From NCBI GenBank assembly GCA_035582835.1, contig JAYKAV010000112.1, positions 4,736,361 to 4,800,360 of the forward strand: 64,000 nt of DNA. Direction: 5' to 3'. Each line of letters starts with the position of its first letter. Within the stretch, counting starts at the first letter, position 1. The position numbers and the translations under genes are program-made. Below the pieces are notes generated by a model, which was not told where the DNA came from, searched no databases, and saw only the letters and a list, made by a program, of their open reading frames with translations. Positions 49,056 through 61,059 of this stretch are shown one piece after another. Source of the stretch: Phoebastria nigripes (Eukaryota; Chordata; Aves; Procellariiformes; Diomedeidae).

Positions 49056-49572
49056 CTGTCGCACAAAGTCCTTTATGAATTTTCACTGATTTTACACTTG
49101 TGAAACGTGAGGTGTAATTCAGTAAAACAACACACATAAGCACAGAAACAAAAGAATGACCGTGGAGCTGGGCTCTTTGCCTGGCCCCATCCTGGCCGGG
49201 CTCCAGCGTAAGTGGAAGCATCTTGGGGCAACAAGCTGAACCTCACAAGGCAGCGTAAGAAAGAGGAGAGAAAGAATTGTGCCATGGATATGCGGATATA
49301 ATGAAAGATATGTGTCCATGGCCTTGTGTTTTGTGCTGGACTCAGACCTGTTGATGTGCCAGGAGAGCTCAGGACATGCCTACAAACTCAGATTCTTGGA
49401 GCACGTTGTGTTAATTAAGAATTCCTGAATGATTTGACTNAATGCTCCTTTTGTCTATAAATGATCATCTACCTTAGATCGAACCATCAAGTTAATAAGC
49501 TACACAAAAACAACTTTATCCTTAGAGTTGTTTGCTGTCGTCAGAATAAGTGTTATTAAAGCAAAGGCATAC

Positions 49573-49650
49573 CTTGTCAAGCTCTTTCTTTCTCACCATA
49601 TGTAAAATATCTTGACAATGGCTGTAGTACTCGTTGGCAAGCAGTACAAC
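49573..49650 (-). CDS. RFX8: RFX8 coding exon (78 bp)
   Basis: Acceptor CTTCTCCAG and donor AAG|GTATG. Reads VVLLANEYYSHCQDILHMVR then KKELDK, 26 codons in phase 0. Human: MAFLADEYCNYCRDILRNV. Intact. Confidence 0.93.
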
Positions 49651-49735
49651 CTGGAGAAGGTGACCAAAAAGAGGGTACAAAAAGATCACACAGGCAAAGA
49701 GCTAACTCGCTTGATGACCGAATACTTGAACATAC

Positions 49736-49868
49736 CATTTCGTAGGGGTATTTCTTCCCTAGCTCTTGCTCCCAAAGATAGAATCTGCTGAATTCAGGCC
49801 AAGGGTACTGAAATCTTTCTTGTTCAGTCTTCAGATAAATGACAGATGGAGAACAGTGCAAATTCTTG
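49736..49868 (-). CDS. RFX8: RFX8 coding exon after the DNA-binding domain (5' edge uncertain)
   Basis: Donor ATG|GTATG. The frame contains HCSPSVIYLKTEQERF and FSRFYLWEQELGKKYPYEM; human has HSPMKTD and EFRRCPFLEQEQAKKYSCNM. The acceptor GAGAG|C at 49868 gives a base that completes the AG-split Ser codon of exon 56557-56643, so a direct join keeps phase. Its polypyrimidine tract is poor. A better tract precedes CTGAAG|ACT (exon start 49828, phase 0), which would need an additional exon in between. The C-terminal 30 residues are secure. Confidence 0.8.
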
Positions 49869-52264
49869 CTCTCAATGCATCAGAATTTATTTTGAACAAT
49901 AAAAAAAGAAGATCACAATTATCTTGTCAGTTCTGTTAAAGGTATTAAGTACTTCCTTGAAATTGTATAACATGATTTTTTAACAAGATGTATTTCTTCA
50001 GAGGAATGCTTGTCCTTTTTTTTAGAAAGTAGGGGTGGATGAAAGAAACAAGCATGGCTGACTAAATATTTAAATCCTAAACAGGACATGAATTTCTTTT
50101 CAAAACCAGTGACTATTTAATGCTATACCTATCTTCCATGTATATTTTCTATAGCACTCATGTCACAGTTGTAACCTTCTAAATAAGGCTGCAGACAGTT
50201 GGCTCTGCTGTCGGGGTGACAGCACATTTCTCATCAGCTGTCATTACATCCACTTCAGAGCACTCATTACCGCACCCGAGTGTTCCGTAAAAATAAGACA
50301 GACATCCAGTCTCCCCTTTTTTCCTCACTTTGGTCCCCATAAATTTGTTGCTCGTGCTCTGCTGGCTGACTTCCCACAACCCCGGTGTCAAGCCATCCCA
50401 TGATGGCACGCTTATGGGAGAACCACCACAGGTTAGCCTCGCATCTGCCCTTTTCGGTGAGCAGGGGTTGCGCTCTTTTTTCTTAATCATTTCCTAGTAT
50501 GTAAATACTTATCGTGCCAATAACCCCTCAGCGCATTGAAAAGACACCGGCTCAGCAGCATGAGGGTCTGTTACCGTGGGCCTCAGGCAAGGAAGGTTGT
50601 GCCCCACTAACTCCCCTAATATTCACAACCTGGGCTGTCAGCCACAATTTCCGCTCTCAGCACAGATAAAATTATTTGAGCCGACGTTAAGACAACAAAA
50701 ATGTTTAGCTACCAGGTGAAATAGGAGTGGGGGAAGTAAGCATTTAGGGAGATTATGCAGACAAAGATTATTTTGAAGAAGATGATGGGTTAACTGTATT
50801 TTGTCAGAACATATTATATAGCAGTTCTAATTAAACACACAGACATTTTGTTATAAGTCTAATGTATCCGAAACTCACTGTTCTTTTTTTTTGGCTATTG
50901 CTCTTGTAACCAGCTGCATCTCCATAACTGCAGGCGTTTCCACTGTGGTAAAATATACAACAGAAAAAANCCCTTTAAAAAGCTCACCAATTTATTCTGT
51001 ATTTAGTAAGAAAATGAGCTCAAACTGGATAGCGTGCACTAGGTTGGAGCACTGTGTTTGGGAAACAAACCCCGCTCTCCTTCCTGTCATTCAGCAGCCC
51101 CATGATTTTCTAACAAGTCTGAACACCAATTTCTTAATTTTAAGATAAAACTGAACCATTCATTGTGAAGACGGCAAGGTATTAGCCATTTAACAGTGCA
51201 ATGTCTTCCAACTTNTTGCACCGAAATCGTGGGTTTGTATTTGTAGTTGCAGTTCATTTGGCATGATACTAATAATTATAAACATGCAAATAATGAAAGC
51301 ATAATCATCCTTGTGCTTTGATTTCACAGTAAGTACATTTTCTGCACCCTGTATCAGTTTAGATGGCATTTTGTTTCTGACTTTCCCCCATTTACTTTGC
51401 AAGCCTGCCGTGATGTTCCACACGGTCAGAATTCACCTGGACCTGCAAAGTCTTGACCACTGGCTGTTGGCTGAAAAGCCAGGGAGGCAGGCGCAATAGG
51501 CTGCTTTCTTGCTTTACCATCTCCTACCTCTCTCCCTGCCTGTTTTGCTGAGGCTAATCCTACAGGAGGGAGAGGCCACGTTGCTAGTAAAAGGGACGTG
51601 CTGTGAGAGTTGGATTCCTCCAGCCAAGCCCCCATCTGCTGCTGACACCTGCTCACTGTCTGTGAAGGCATTTCAAACTCCAGGGGCCTTTTGGACTCGG
51701 CTATTTTGAAGGGTGACAGGCAGGGGCTTTGTAGAAAATGTCCTTCCACTGGTGACTGCCAACACTCAGGCTATCTAATCAGATCCCGGCTGCTGGGTTT
51801 CACTGCTGTGATGTATTATAAACCAGGGTACCGCCATACGTCCTGAAGGGACAGAGGACAAAATGTAACAGCTTATCTGCTTGGAAACTCAAGCCACTGA
51901 AAATGCCTCCTCTCGCTTCTCTGCTGTCCACAGGACTGACCCTTGCCACCTGAAAAATTACCTTTCCCTCTGCCGCTACCCTCTGCCATGAAGGCNGTGC
52001 TCCAGCGAAACAACCAAACTGGCTGCCCAGGAGAGGGCACAACGTTCATGTTGGGTATGTTTGGCAACGCTATTGACTCTTTCTCCCAGAGATTTTAGAG
52101 TCGGTGGCTGGACAAAGGGAAAAACGTGTAAGTAGAGATGTTTCATAACGCTTCTTTCAAATGACTCCTTCCCGCAGATTTCTAAAGACTGTGAAACAAA
52201 ATTAATGAATATTTTCCAGCTCCTGCTCTCCCTGAGAAGGCGGCCAGCTGTATCGTCTGCTGCT

Positions 52265-52278
52265 GCTGCTATGGCAAC
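52265..52278 (-). promoter_or_regulatory. X-box-like (RFX-binding) motif
   Basis: The minus strand reads GTTGCCATAGCAGC. The RFX X-box consensus is GTNRCC, a 0-3 nt spacer, then RGYAAC. The left half is perfect and the right half has one mismatch (AGCAGC). It sits at the edge of a CpG-rich patch inside the RFX8 gene. Such motifs can occur by chance. Confidence 0.35.
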
Positions 52279-52289
52279 ACGTATCAGCA

Positions 52290-52570
52290 TCGCTCTCCTC
52301 CAGTGGGCTGCCTCCCGCGGCAGGCTGGCTCCCCGCTCCCCCCCACGCAGGGACGGCGAGGTGCGAGAAGGGGTGCTGCGGGGGTCCTCCCGCACCCCAG
52401 CAGCCAGCCGGGAGCTCGGTGACCATTAAGTGCAACTACCTACGGGAAGCTAACGTCTATGTGCTCCCGCTGTTAGCAAAGGGGGTTCGGACTCACCCGG
52501 TGCCCGCAGAAGTGCTCGGCTGCCAGGCAGAGCTACTCGCTTCCTCTGGAGAGCGGTGCCTGGGTAAAGA
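52290..52570. promoter_or_regulatory. Intragenic CpG-rich cluster in RFX8
   Basis: About a dozen CpGs fall within roughly 110 bp (52314-52424) and more follow to about 52570, against a CpG-poor intron. No exon homology. It could be an enhancer or an internal promoter lying downstream of the DNA-binding-domain exons. It is smaller than the two gene-start islands. Confidence 0.4.
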
Positions 52571-55500
52571 CAGGACACACAAAGGAGGAGGTGGGTGGGA
52601 GAAGGGGAAAACGGGTGACAGCAGAATCACAAGGAGTTTCACCATGTCTCTTGCAGAGTTTGGATGATGCTATGGGGTGGGAACTAGAGCTAAAACGGGA
52701 AATACAATGGTGGGGATGACAAAAAGGCTAACAGAGGAGGCGAACGGGAAGGACAAAGGAAAAATGAGAGGAGGGAGGGTGGTGAATGTGTGTGCTTTTG
52801 ATTGTCAGATTACACTAAGATTAGAAAAGCTAATTTGCTAGAATCATATCAGATTTTTTTTTTTTATTAAAAAATCGTGGGGTTTCTTCACTAGAAAGTC
52901 AGAAGCCCAAACCTTCCCTATTACTAGAACCATAAAGCAACTCTTACGAAGCCAGAACTCACTGGTGTTTTTTTTAACACTGCCACACTCCAAGCCTCCT
53001 TGATCTGCCAGAGCAAGTACCATTTTAGGGAGAGCTTGTCTTCAAAGCTCCCATTCCTAGAGGTTACCCTACTGTAACATAAATCAGTAAAATACCAGAT
53101 TTCCTTAAATCTCCATAATACATTTGGAGACCTCATTGGGTACAACTGTGTTTATTTACGCTACTTTCACAACATCATCATCGGAGTTGCAGTACACATA
53201 TCTCAAAAAAATCCAAGATTTCTAAATGAACCAACTCACGGGTGGTGTATAAGAGCATCCTCATCACTCCAACTCAGCCAACAGACACATCCGAGGCCTC
53301 GCTGACTATCAAAATGCCAATGCCTTCTTTGTAGTCAAAGGCAAACCATTAAAATCTTACTGCCATTTCTATTACACCAACAAGCAAAGCTCCCAACCCG
53401 CCAGAGCCTTCATGGGCCCAGCACCATGTCAATTGCCCACTATCTTAGTACGATCAAGAAATATTCTTTTCAATAACTAGAGAGCATGGATCATAGTTTT
53501 GAAACCATCCCTTTCTTCACCAGCCCGCAGGTTGGGTTGATGTGTNGGTCTCTCAACTGGGCTCCCGGTTCCATCTTCCCCTCAGGTAGATGCACCAGAA
53601 AAAACATCTGCATGTTGGACTCTGTTCAGGCACGGGAGGGAGCAATAGTTATTTAGGGCACATACCCTACTCAGACAGACATCCCCTGCCAGAGGGAAGT
53701 TGCAACAAGCCAGAGGAGTACATCTCATTAAATGGGTCTGGTCCACAGACCAGTGTTTGGACTGCACTGAAATGGTATATTAAAAATCTTCTTCACTATA
53801 ATTTGGAAATTTCCACACCAACACACTCTCAAAAATTGAGAAGTCATGGGTCAAACACCCCTGCTGCAATTATACGATTACCTCTGCGAGAACAAAATTT
53901 GTTCTTGCGGGTAGAAAAGTCTTCAAGTTTTCATTACTCTTTTTCTAAATTTCAATTTTCTAATTAAAAAAAAACAAATCTAGAATTTGCCATTGCTGGT
54001 TTTATCAACTTCATTGGATCGTAAAAAATTAATTCTGATTTCAAAAAGTACTGAACCCTACTGAGAGGACAGTAAAGATGAGGTATTTTCTTGATGTGTT
54101 CCTATTTATTTGCAAAGAATATACAAAACTCTGAAAACAGATGGAAACAAACTCGCTTATTTGGTTGAAGCTGCTGCTTATTTTGTATGTGGCCTAATTA
54201 TTTTTTTCAGAGTTGTGCTACTCATGCTTCTCTGGCTGTGTTTTGTGCTTTTTTCCTGCTTTCTCTCCTTTTTTTCCTGCTGTCCTTTATCAGACACTAA
54301 GAAGTAACTGTGACACCCAGCTGCCCAGGTGTTGCGGGTGTGCACGTTGACTCGGGACAGGGACGTGTGGCTGCATTTAGAGTGGAAGCTGTTCTAATTT
54401 CAGCTGTCAGGCTTCACATAACAGCTTAGTGACTTCTTGTAACTGTCTTAAATGAAGGAAACGTCAGACAAGATAATTTTGTAGTTAAGAGACTTTTCTA
54501 TTGCAACTAGAAAGATGATCTTTCTCTGAATATGATCTTTATATTTTGATTTTTTTTTTTTAAATCTGAAAAGTTATCCCGAGAAACTATATCAAGATCA
54601 CTAGATGATAGCTGCTTGATGTCAGCCCTTTCCCTGGAATACACCTCCTTTTCCTTGGTTTGACCAAATTAAATATAGTTTTTTAGGAGTAGGTGTCCGG
54701 GCAGGCACCTCTGGCAGCTGGTGGAGGAGGAGAGGGAGCCAGTGCAGCCAGTGCAGCGGCTCCCCTACGGTTAAGCCTGGGCTGTAGCGTGTTCCCCAGC
54801 CGGTCAGGGAACATGGCTCGTTTCCATGAGGGGGGCCGAGGACACAAGCTGTGCTGGCATACGCGGTGCTCCTGGCTCCCAGCAGTGGCTAAAGGCTTTG
54901 TTTCTGCACCTGGCCTGGACTTAGCCAACATCGCTTCTTTGGTTCCTCCTACTTTTTGTGATTTTTTCAGCATGTTTCTACTCTGGGAGGAAAAAGAGCA
55001 ACAATTCAAATATTGTTCTGTTCCCTCTCTCATCTCTTCTACGACCAGAACTAGCAGCTCTCCTACCAAGCCCAGCGAGATTGCTGCTTTCAAGTGATGC
55101 TGCAGGAAAACACCTTTCTTTCCCTGAAGAAGAAATACCAGCAGAGAAGCAGCCACAGACCCGCAATGCTTCTTGAACAGTGGCCAAGACCTTTCCTCAT
55201 TACGGACGTCAAATCTTAGGCCTCTTCTGGTTATACTGGGTGCACGGGTAGCGAGGGATATCACTTCAGTAAGGGTCTCAGGGGAAACGAGCCTTGAGTT
55301 GCCTATGAATAATTTGTTTGGTCTCACAACAACCGATTGCCACTTGATCATCTGCAGAACCTGATCCTCTGCCCTGTCCCATTCTTTAGCATTGTCACTC
55401 GATGGACTTCTGCAACATTACTCTGCTGTAAAACCCGTGGAGAAGGGCAATAAACCTATGGGTATAATTTTTCTGTTCTCTTGCAGAGCATGCATTCAAT

Positions 55501-56556
55501 TAAGTAACCATCGTGTAAAATATCACAGACACTGCAACAGCTTTCATCATAACCAGAATATCTGGATGCTTAATAGGCTGACTTGTATCCCTCTAACATT
55601 CATGCTATAGAAAAATGCTATATCTCCATTTTAAAGAATGGAAACCAAAGTACAGAATTTATCTGTATACACATTAAAGTCATGTACAAGTCTGTAAGAG
55701 AGTGAGGATATGAGCCTGGTCTCCAAAGTACAAGGCATAGGCTGCACCTATTTTTCTTCTGTGCATTTAAAAAGACTGTAAAACTGTTAAGGGGTGGCAG
55801 CATTTCACTTCCTTTTTTCTGGGCAGAAACGCAAGCCTGTGGTTTGTTTCTCTCAACCATGAGCTTAACCATGAGAACTCTTCCTTGCCTGCCTACAACT
55901 GGAAGGTGCTCATGTCTACAGTTTAGTCTGCCAAAGTATCTTACATTCATCAATTATTTTCAGACTTCTAATTTTTGCAATCAATTTATACTCGTCTTAT
56001 ATATTTTCTCATTGTTGTTTCCTTACAAGAGGTGATTTTAAAATCTGAAATTTCAAAACAAAGTGAAGGAAGTATTTTCAAAGTAATATGCCTCATTCTT
56101 TCAAGTAGTAAAAAACCCCTGACAACATGCTTGCGTGCAGGACTCTTCAAAAGAGTGCATTTATACTTTAATACATATCTCTTCAGCCTACTGTTTTAAT
56201 ACGGAAGGTGCTACGATGTCATGAAGCAATCGTCAATATGTTTATCTGAGCTCCCATTTAAAGTCTCTATATATTAGGCTCCTCTTTTAGGTTTGACACG
56301 AGTTCCTGCTCTTAAGATCTACATGGCTAAAATGTGCAATTCAAGGAAGTCTGATTAGGCAGGGCATGTTTTCAAAATGGAGCTTCTCTATTAGGGCACA
56401 GCACTTAATGGCACAGCACTTTTATAGTGTGTATAATAATAAGAAAAATATAATACTGTTGTCAATGCTCAACAGATGATTTACAGATTTTTATATACAG
56501 ACAATATATAGACTGCCATGGGACATTTTATGATTAAAACATTTAAAAAAACAAAC

Positions 56557-56643
56557 CTGTGATAATTTTTTTCAGACAGAAGAGAGCAATAACGTGCATA
56601 AAAGGAAGAGTCCTTCTTGATAGCTATTCCATCATAATGATAC
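56557..56643 (-). CDS. RFX8: RFX8 coding exon: end of winged-helix DNA-binding domain
   Basis: Acceptor TTTTCTAG and donor AG|GTTTG. The first G completes an AGG codon. Reads [28 protein letters not shown] and a split AG- codon. Human RFX8: YHYDGICIKKSSFFYAQYC, EKRYH. The YHYDG replaces the YHYYG found in most RFX proteins and is shared with human RFX8. Intact. Confidence 0.94.
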
Positions 56644-56650
56644 CTAGAAA

Positions 56651-58139
56651 ATAAAAAAAATTATGAACTGACAAGCCTGTGATTTTCAACAAGTCAGCAA
56701 ACAAGTCATATTCCTCCTTTGAAAGCAGATGATCATCCCATTTAAACAAGAAAAGACCAAGAAAAAAAGCTACATTTGTTTCTTTAAATTCTGTTGAAAA
56801 TGTATTTTCCCCAACAGAAGATAATTGCACAAACTCCTTACAAACTCTTTTTAACAGTTTTTGCCTTGGAATGATACCTTCTTCTAAATGAACACACATA
56901 AGTGGATGCATGGTGTGCAACAGATTTGTACAGGACACATAGCGAAGTCAGGGACCAGAGTCCCAGCTGACAGAGGACCCCGTATCCCCATGGAAGTTGA
57001 AGGATTTAGTGCAGTTGTTCCGCAGCCGTTCACGGTAGCTTAGGGACTGGGTGGCCCATTGGTGGTTGTGGCAAGCTAAACCCCAAGAAACCTGCCAGAC
57101 CTTCTCTAAGGTTTATCCCAACCTCGGTGAGCAGCGGAGTCACCATCCCTGCTACCCAGGTGCTACCAGCTGGCTCTTGCCAGGCTGGGTCACTGGGAAG
57201 CCAGGGGAGCCATGCAGTGGTTTCGGGCCACCAGCAGCCAGCAGAGGGTAACCTTCTGCTGATGGGAAGAGAGAGCATGGAGGCTGGGGGCTATCACGCA
57301 CCGTCCCAAATCCTGCCAGCTATGAGGAGAAGCCTGGGAGCGTCTGCGGTGAGGCACTCCCAAAATAAAGGATCTTGCTGGATCAAGCTGATAGCAAGTC
57401 CAGACTAGTGGAGAAAAGTCGCAGATCAAGTAAGGGCATGTCAGTCTCAAAGCCAGTACTTGACAGCTACTCAAAATGCTTGTAAAATTACTGTGTCTCA
57501 ATGCCCTTAAAACATCCCTTTTTCCAGTCTGGATGTTCAGAGTGTGATTAAAAGTTCATTGAATCCATGAAAGAGTATCAAACTCTCTGTGCTCTAGAAG
57601 AAGAGGGGGAAGGGAAAAGAAAGGACGTGCAGGAGGAGGATCTGACGTGGCCTGATTTAAATGGTTTTAAACTGTTTACAACATTTCCATTGACCACCAG
57701 TACATGCTGGGTCACTCCACAGATATGTGCAAGGATGAAAAGCACAACACAGACATTAATCACAGCTGCCACCCCCGTGCATCCCGGAGCCAGGCTTTCC
57801 TGACCCGCTGTCTCAAGAGCTCTGAGTAAGGTTGTGATGTCTGGCAGATGCCTCATGCAAGCCATGCTGTAACAGCTATTACAACTCAAAGTGCTAGTTT
57901 TTTAAAAACCAGTCTTATCTGGAATTCATGCCCTGATGAGGTGATTTTCGTGGAATTAACTCTATTTTAACGTACTTGGTGACGTCACGAATCACTCTGG
58001 ATCTTGCGATGTATTACAGACTTGCAACCAACAATTCAGCTGCTGTATTACAGAGCTGGAGCTGGACATTCAGCCATTTTAAAATTTTATTAGAACAGTT
58101 ATAAATAACATTTTTAAACAAAGGTAGCAAAACCAATAC
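56651..58139 (-). other. RFX8: RFX8 intron
   Basis: No exon recognised. A GC-richer patch at about 56940-57330 has open frames on both strands without recognisable similarity. Confidence 0.6.
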
Positions 58140-58201
58140 CTGGTACTCCCTCTTGTGCCCAGCCTTCTTGTCCCCAGACCCGGAAAAACTAACCGAATAA
58201 G
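58140..58201 (-). CDS. RFX8: RFX8 coding exon: core of winged-helix DNA-binding domain
   Basis: Acceptor TTTTTTTAG and donor AG|GTATT. Reads [20 protein letters not shown] and a split Arg. The TRRLGTRG core is the DNA-recognition segment shared by all RFX proteins; human RFX8 has [20 protein letters not shown]. Phase 0 in, phase 2 out. Intact. Confidence 0.96.
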
Positions 58202-58208
58202 CTAAAAA

Positions 58209-60935
58209 AACAAACAGAAAATTAGAGATACTTGGTAAATTCATTCTAAAATGCAAAAACATATCTGCTACATTTTTTTCTCCTTAATCACTTCTTTCGC
58301 TTTCCATCATTTGCAGGCTAATACCTGTTCTTACATACCTCTCAAATGGTAACTGAACTGAACTCAGTCAGGCTTTTGTGGATCGAAATCTAAGTAATTT
58401 AAGGGATTACCTCCCTCAGGTCGGAAATTTTAGACTAGTCTGTTTTACCTTGCACTGAAACACAGTCAGTGCACACACCAGGAGACCACCCGCAGTCAGG
58501 TGGGGTATATCAGCTAGGGGAACTCGAAGGTGCCGTGATTCTCCAGTTCTCTGCCAGTCCTGCAAGCCTTACTCATTCGAGTAGGACTTAGTCACACAAG
58601 GGACTTTGCCTACCCACTCACTCTTGCAAGGAATACTTGCAGGCTAGGGCCTGACTTATCTGTTTTAAAAGGACCTGAATCATCAAGCTGCAAAGCAACC
58701 TTTTGACCACCACGGGGGTAAACGTGAACTGAGGTCACGCAGCATCTGTCAAGGTTAGGCCCTACAGAGCAATAAGATACTGTCAGGGTAGTAATCCACT
58801 TCACCGTGATTATTCTGCATGAGCTGTCCTGTGAAGACTGAGACTAACCCAGGACAGCTGGAGCTAACATTCCCTATATAGCAGGAACAGAGGATCGAGC
58901 ACTCAACATTAGTGAGGAGTGGGGGGAGCCTCCACTCAGCAGCGCAAAGTTTGGACTCTGTGCAAAGTGCACTTTGCTGGTCCAAAGGCCTGCTAAAGGA
59001 CAAATTTCCCCAACTCTCACTAACATGCACCTCCAGTTTTAACGGTGTTGGAGTGGTCCTGTTCTTTGCACATTTCTGCGTGCACCCACCCCAGCTGCTC
59101 CCTTTCTCAAGCTGGTATTTCAGCATAACCCCATTTTCCTGAAAGGACAGCTGAAACTGGGGCTTCTGTGGCATGAGACACGTTACTTCTTCCCACTGCC
59201 TCTTCTACAGAGACAGCGGTGTATTTGGGCAGAGGGATAGGGCAGATGAGATTAGTAGTGTCTTAAATCATCACAGTTTGATTCACACGGGGCTTGACCA
59301 CAAAAGTCTTTACAGTCCACACGCATGTAATGCAGTCAGGTTACTACAGCTTGACGAATTATTAATATCTCAGCCCATTAGCTAGGCTGTGGTAACCGAT
59401 TACATGTGCGCCTTTAGTTTAAACCAGCGTTGCTGCAGTTCCTGCCCTCCTCAGCCTCTTGCTGCATGGTCCCACCTCCTGCTGCAGAAGGACAGACCAT
59501 TTCAAGCCATTGGGGAGCTGCACCCCAGCTTGCTCTCTTGGGATGTGTTAACTTGCACCGTAATGCGCTGGGTTGGTTAAGGCTGTGAGCAAACAGTTGC
59601 AAGGAGCAACCTATAGCAGCTATGGCTCATCAGCTAAGCTCTTCTGCGTGACCAGGCTCATGCTTCATCCATGCCTGTCCCAACTTAAAAGTAAAGTGCA
59701 TTAGCTTAAACCGCAAGAAGGCTTAGCTTACAGATGGTAACTCAATCATGCTGGAGCACCTGAAAGTGTACAGACAGGATGGGATTAATCTTACCTACGT
59801 GGTTACAAGGTAGAGATGTCTAAGCTAGTTGCTGCAGACTCTGTAGTCAATGCAGAACAGGCACTTCCGAGGCACATTTCATCTGAGCTGCCTGAGATGA
59901 CTCATTTAGGGTGAGAGGAATCATATGTGACTACTTATTTCTCTCCATCGACTAGCTTCATGGCAGACATCTACCCTGAGCCAGGCAAATTCTACCCATG
60001 GGCTTGGCTGATGGGTGATGATCCATTAAGCTATGGTAATAAATCACGCTGGATCGCTCACTCAAATCTTAATTTTAAGTAAGAGTGATTTAACTTACCC
60101 AGTAAAAAAAAATTAGATTCAACTGAATTGAGATAAATGATTCATAAACCAAGGTTATCTGCACAAATGAAATTGATTTCAGGCACAACTTTTACGTAAA
60201 TTATTTTGGTTTTGTGTTAAAAAAATGCTTAGTAGCTCCTACCATGGGCACTAATAGAATAATATTAGTGGTAAAAATAGGAAATTCTGAACAAAAAGTC
60301 TTGAGCAACAAATAATCACAAGGCATTCTATCTTCCTTAATTTGCTAAATAAAGTTGAATAGCTATGAGTGTTTGTTGCAATTGGGATTTCTAAGTGGTA
60401 ATTGCTTTGTGGGTTGTATCAACCTCCATATATTAGAAGAGTGGAACTGTTTAAAGGAGATTGGGTTTTTCATTTGCATTTGTTTTGCTTGGGTCATTCT
60501 ACAACAACTTTTAAGGGTGTGTTTGGAGCAACATCTCCCCAAGTATACTTAAAAGGGAGAGTATAAAATTATATAACAACCAAAGGGGTCTTTTAAGGAT
60601 GGAAGAATCAACTCCTCAGGACGAGTTTATTAACCTTGTGCTGTTTACCCTGGTAAAGCTTTCTAAAATACATTGGCAAAAGAAATCTTTGCTAGTGTAA
60701 CATATACCAGTTCACTGAAGAAAAACTCCACCACAGACAATACTCTTTTCTTTAGTATAACTCTGTCTACATGAGGGCTTACTGGAAATATATTAGAAAA
60801 GACACAAGCATAACACATTACATATTCATTCTCTCTTATTTAATCTCTTTTGATAAGCAGTGTGTATATTTGATCATCAGATTTTCTGTTTAGGTATCTC
60901 TGCTTCTTATCTTATATATCCTATCTACTCTGTAC
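58209..60935 (-). other. RFX8: RFX8 intron
   Basis: No exon or transposon recognised in about 2.7 kb. Confidence 0.6.
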
Positions 60936-61059
60936 CTTTCCAAAGGTGGCTGAATTTACTTGATACTTGGAATTTGGACTGCAGCTTTCCATATACAATT
61001 CATATAGTAGCCAACGGGGTACAGTGCATCCTTCACACAAGTAGAAATTATCAGCTATC
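60936..61059 (-). CDS. RFX8: RFX8 coding exon: start of winged-helix DNA-binding domain
   Basis: Acceptor TGTTAAAG at 61060-61067 and donor AAG|GTACA. The first G completes a TGG (Trp) codon, then IADNFYLCEGCTVPRWLLYE, LYMESCSPNS and QVNSATFGK. Human RFX8: [29 protein letters not shown]. This is the first half of the RFX DNA-binding domain. 124 bases, phase fits the next exon exactly. Confidence 0.94.

Larger units (their letters stand above)
49875..56556 (-). other. RFX8: RFX8 intron (about 6.7 kb)
   Basis: I searched for a linker exon resembling human GDAIAFEKSTNYNSIIQ and did not find one. The intron holds a CpG-rich cluster (about 52290-52570), an X-box-like site and an unexplained 222-codon open frame (54683-55351, minus strand). 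The rest is AT-rich. Confidence 0.55.
31469..61059 (-). other. RFX8: RFX8 gene span (partial; first coding exon not found)
   Basis: RFX8 belongs to the regulatory factor X family, whose winged-helix domain binds X-box DNA. From right to left the recognised coding exons are 60936-61059, 58140-58201, 56557-56643 (DNA-binding domain), 49736-49868, 49573-49650, 48942-49055, 48140-48290, 46628-46686, 42209-42365, 40555-40649, 39288-39402 and 35532-35791 (to an in-frame TGA), with a frame-broken C-terminal part at 35500-35533 and 31469-31672. Phases agree across every junction, giving 477 codons after the first split Trp codon plus stop; human RFX8 is about 586 residues as I recall. The assignment rests on similarity to human RFX8 along the full length and on the CREG2 neighbour. 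Missing from my list are the first coding exon, which should end in TG of the split Trp, and possibly a linker exon between 56557 and 49868. Confidence 0.9.

Noticed and set aside
57030..57410. GC-richer patch with open frames on both strands, considered as an exon or LTR
   Set aside because: No splice-compatible homology to RFX8, no paired direct repeat and no recognisable protein motif.
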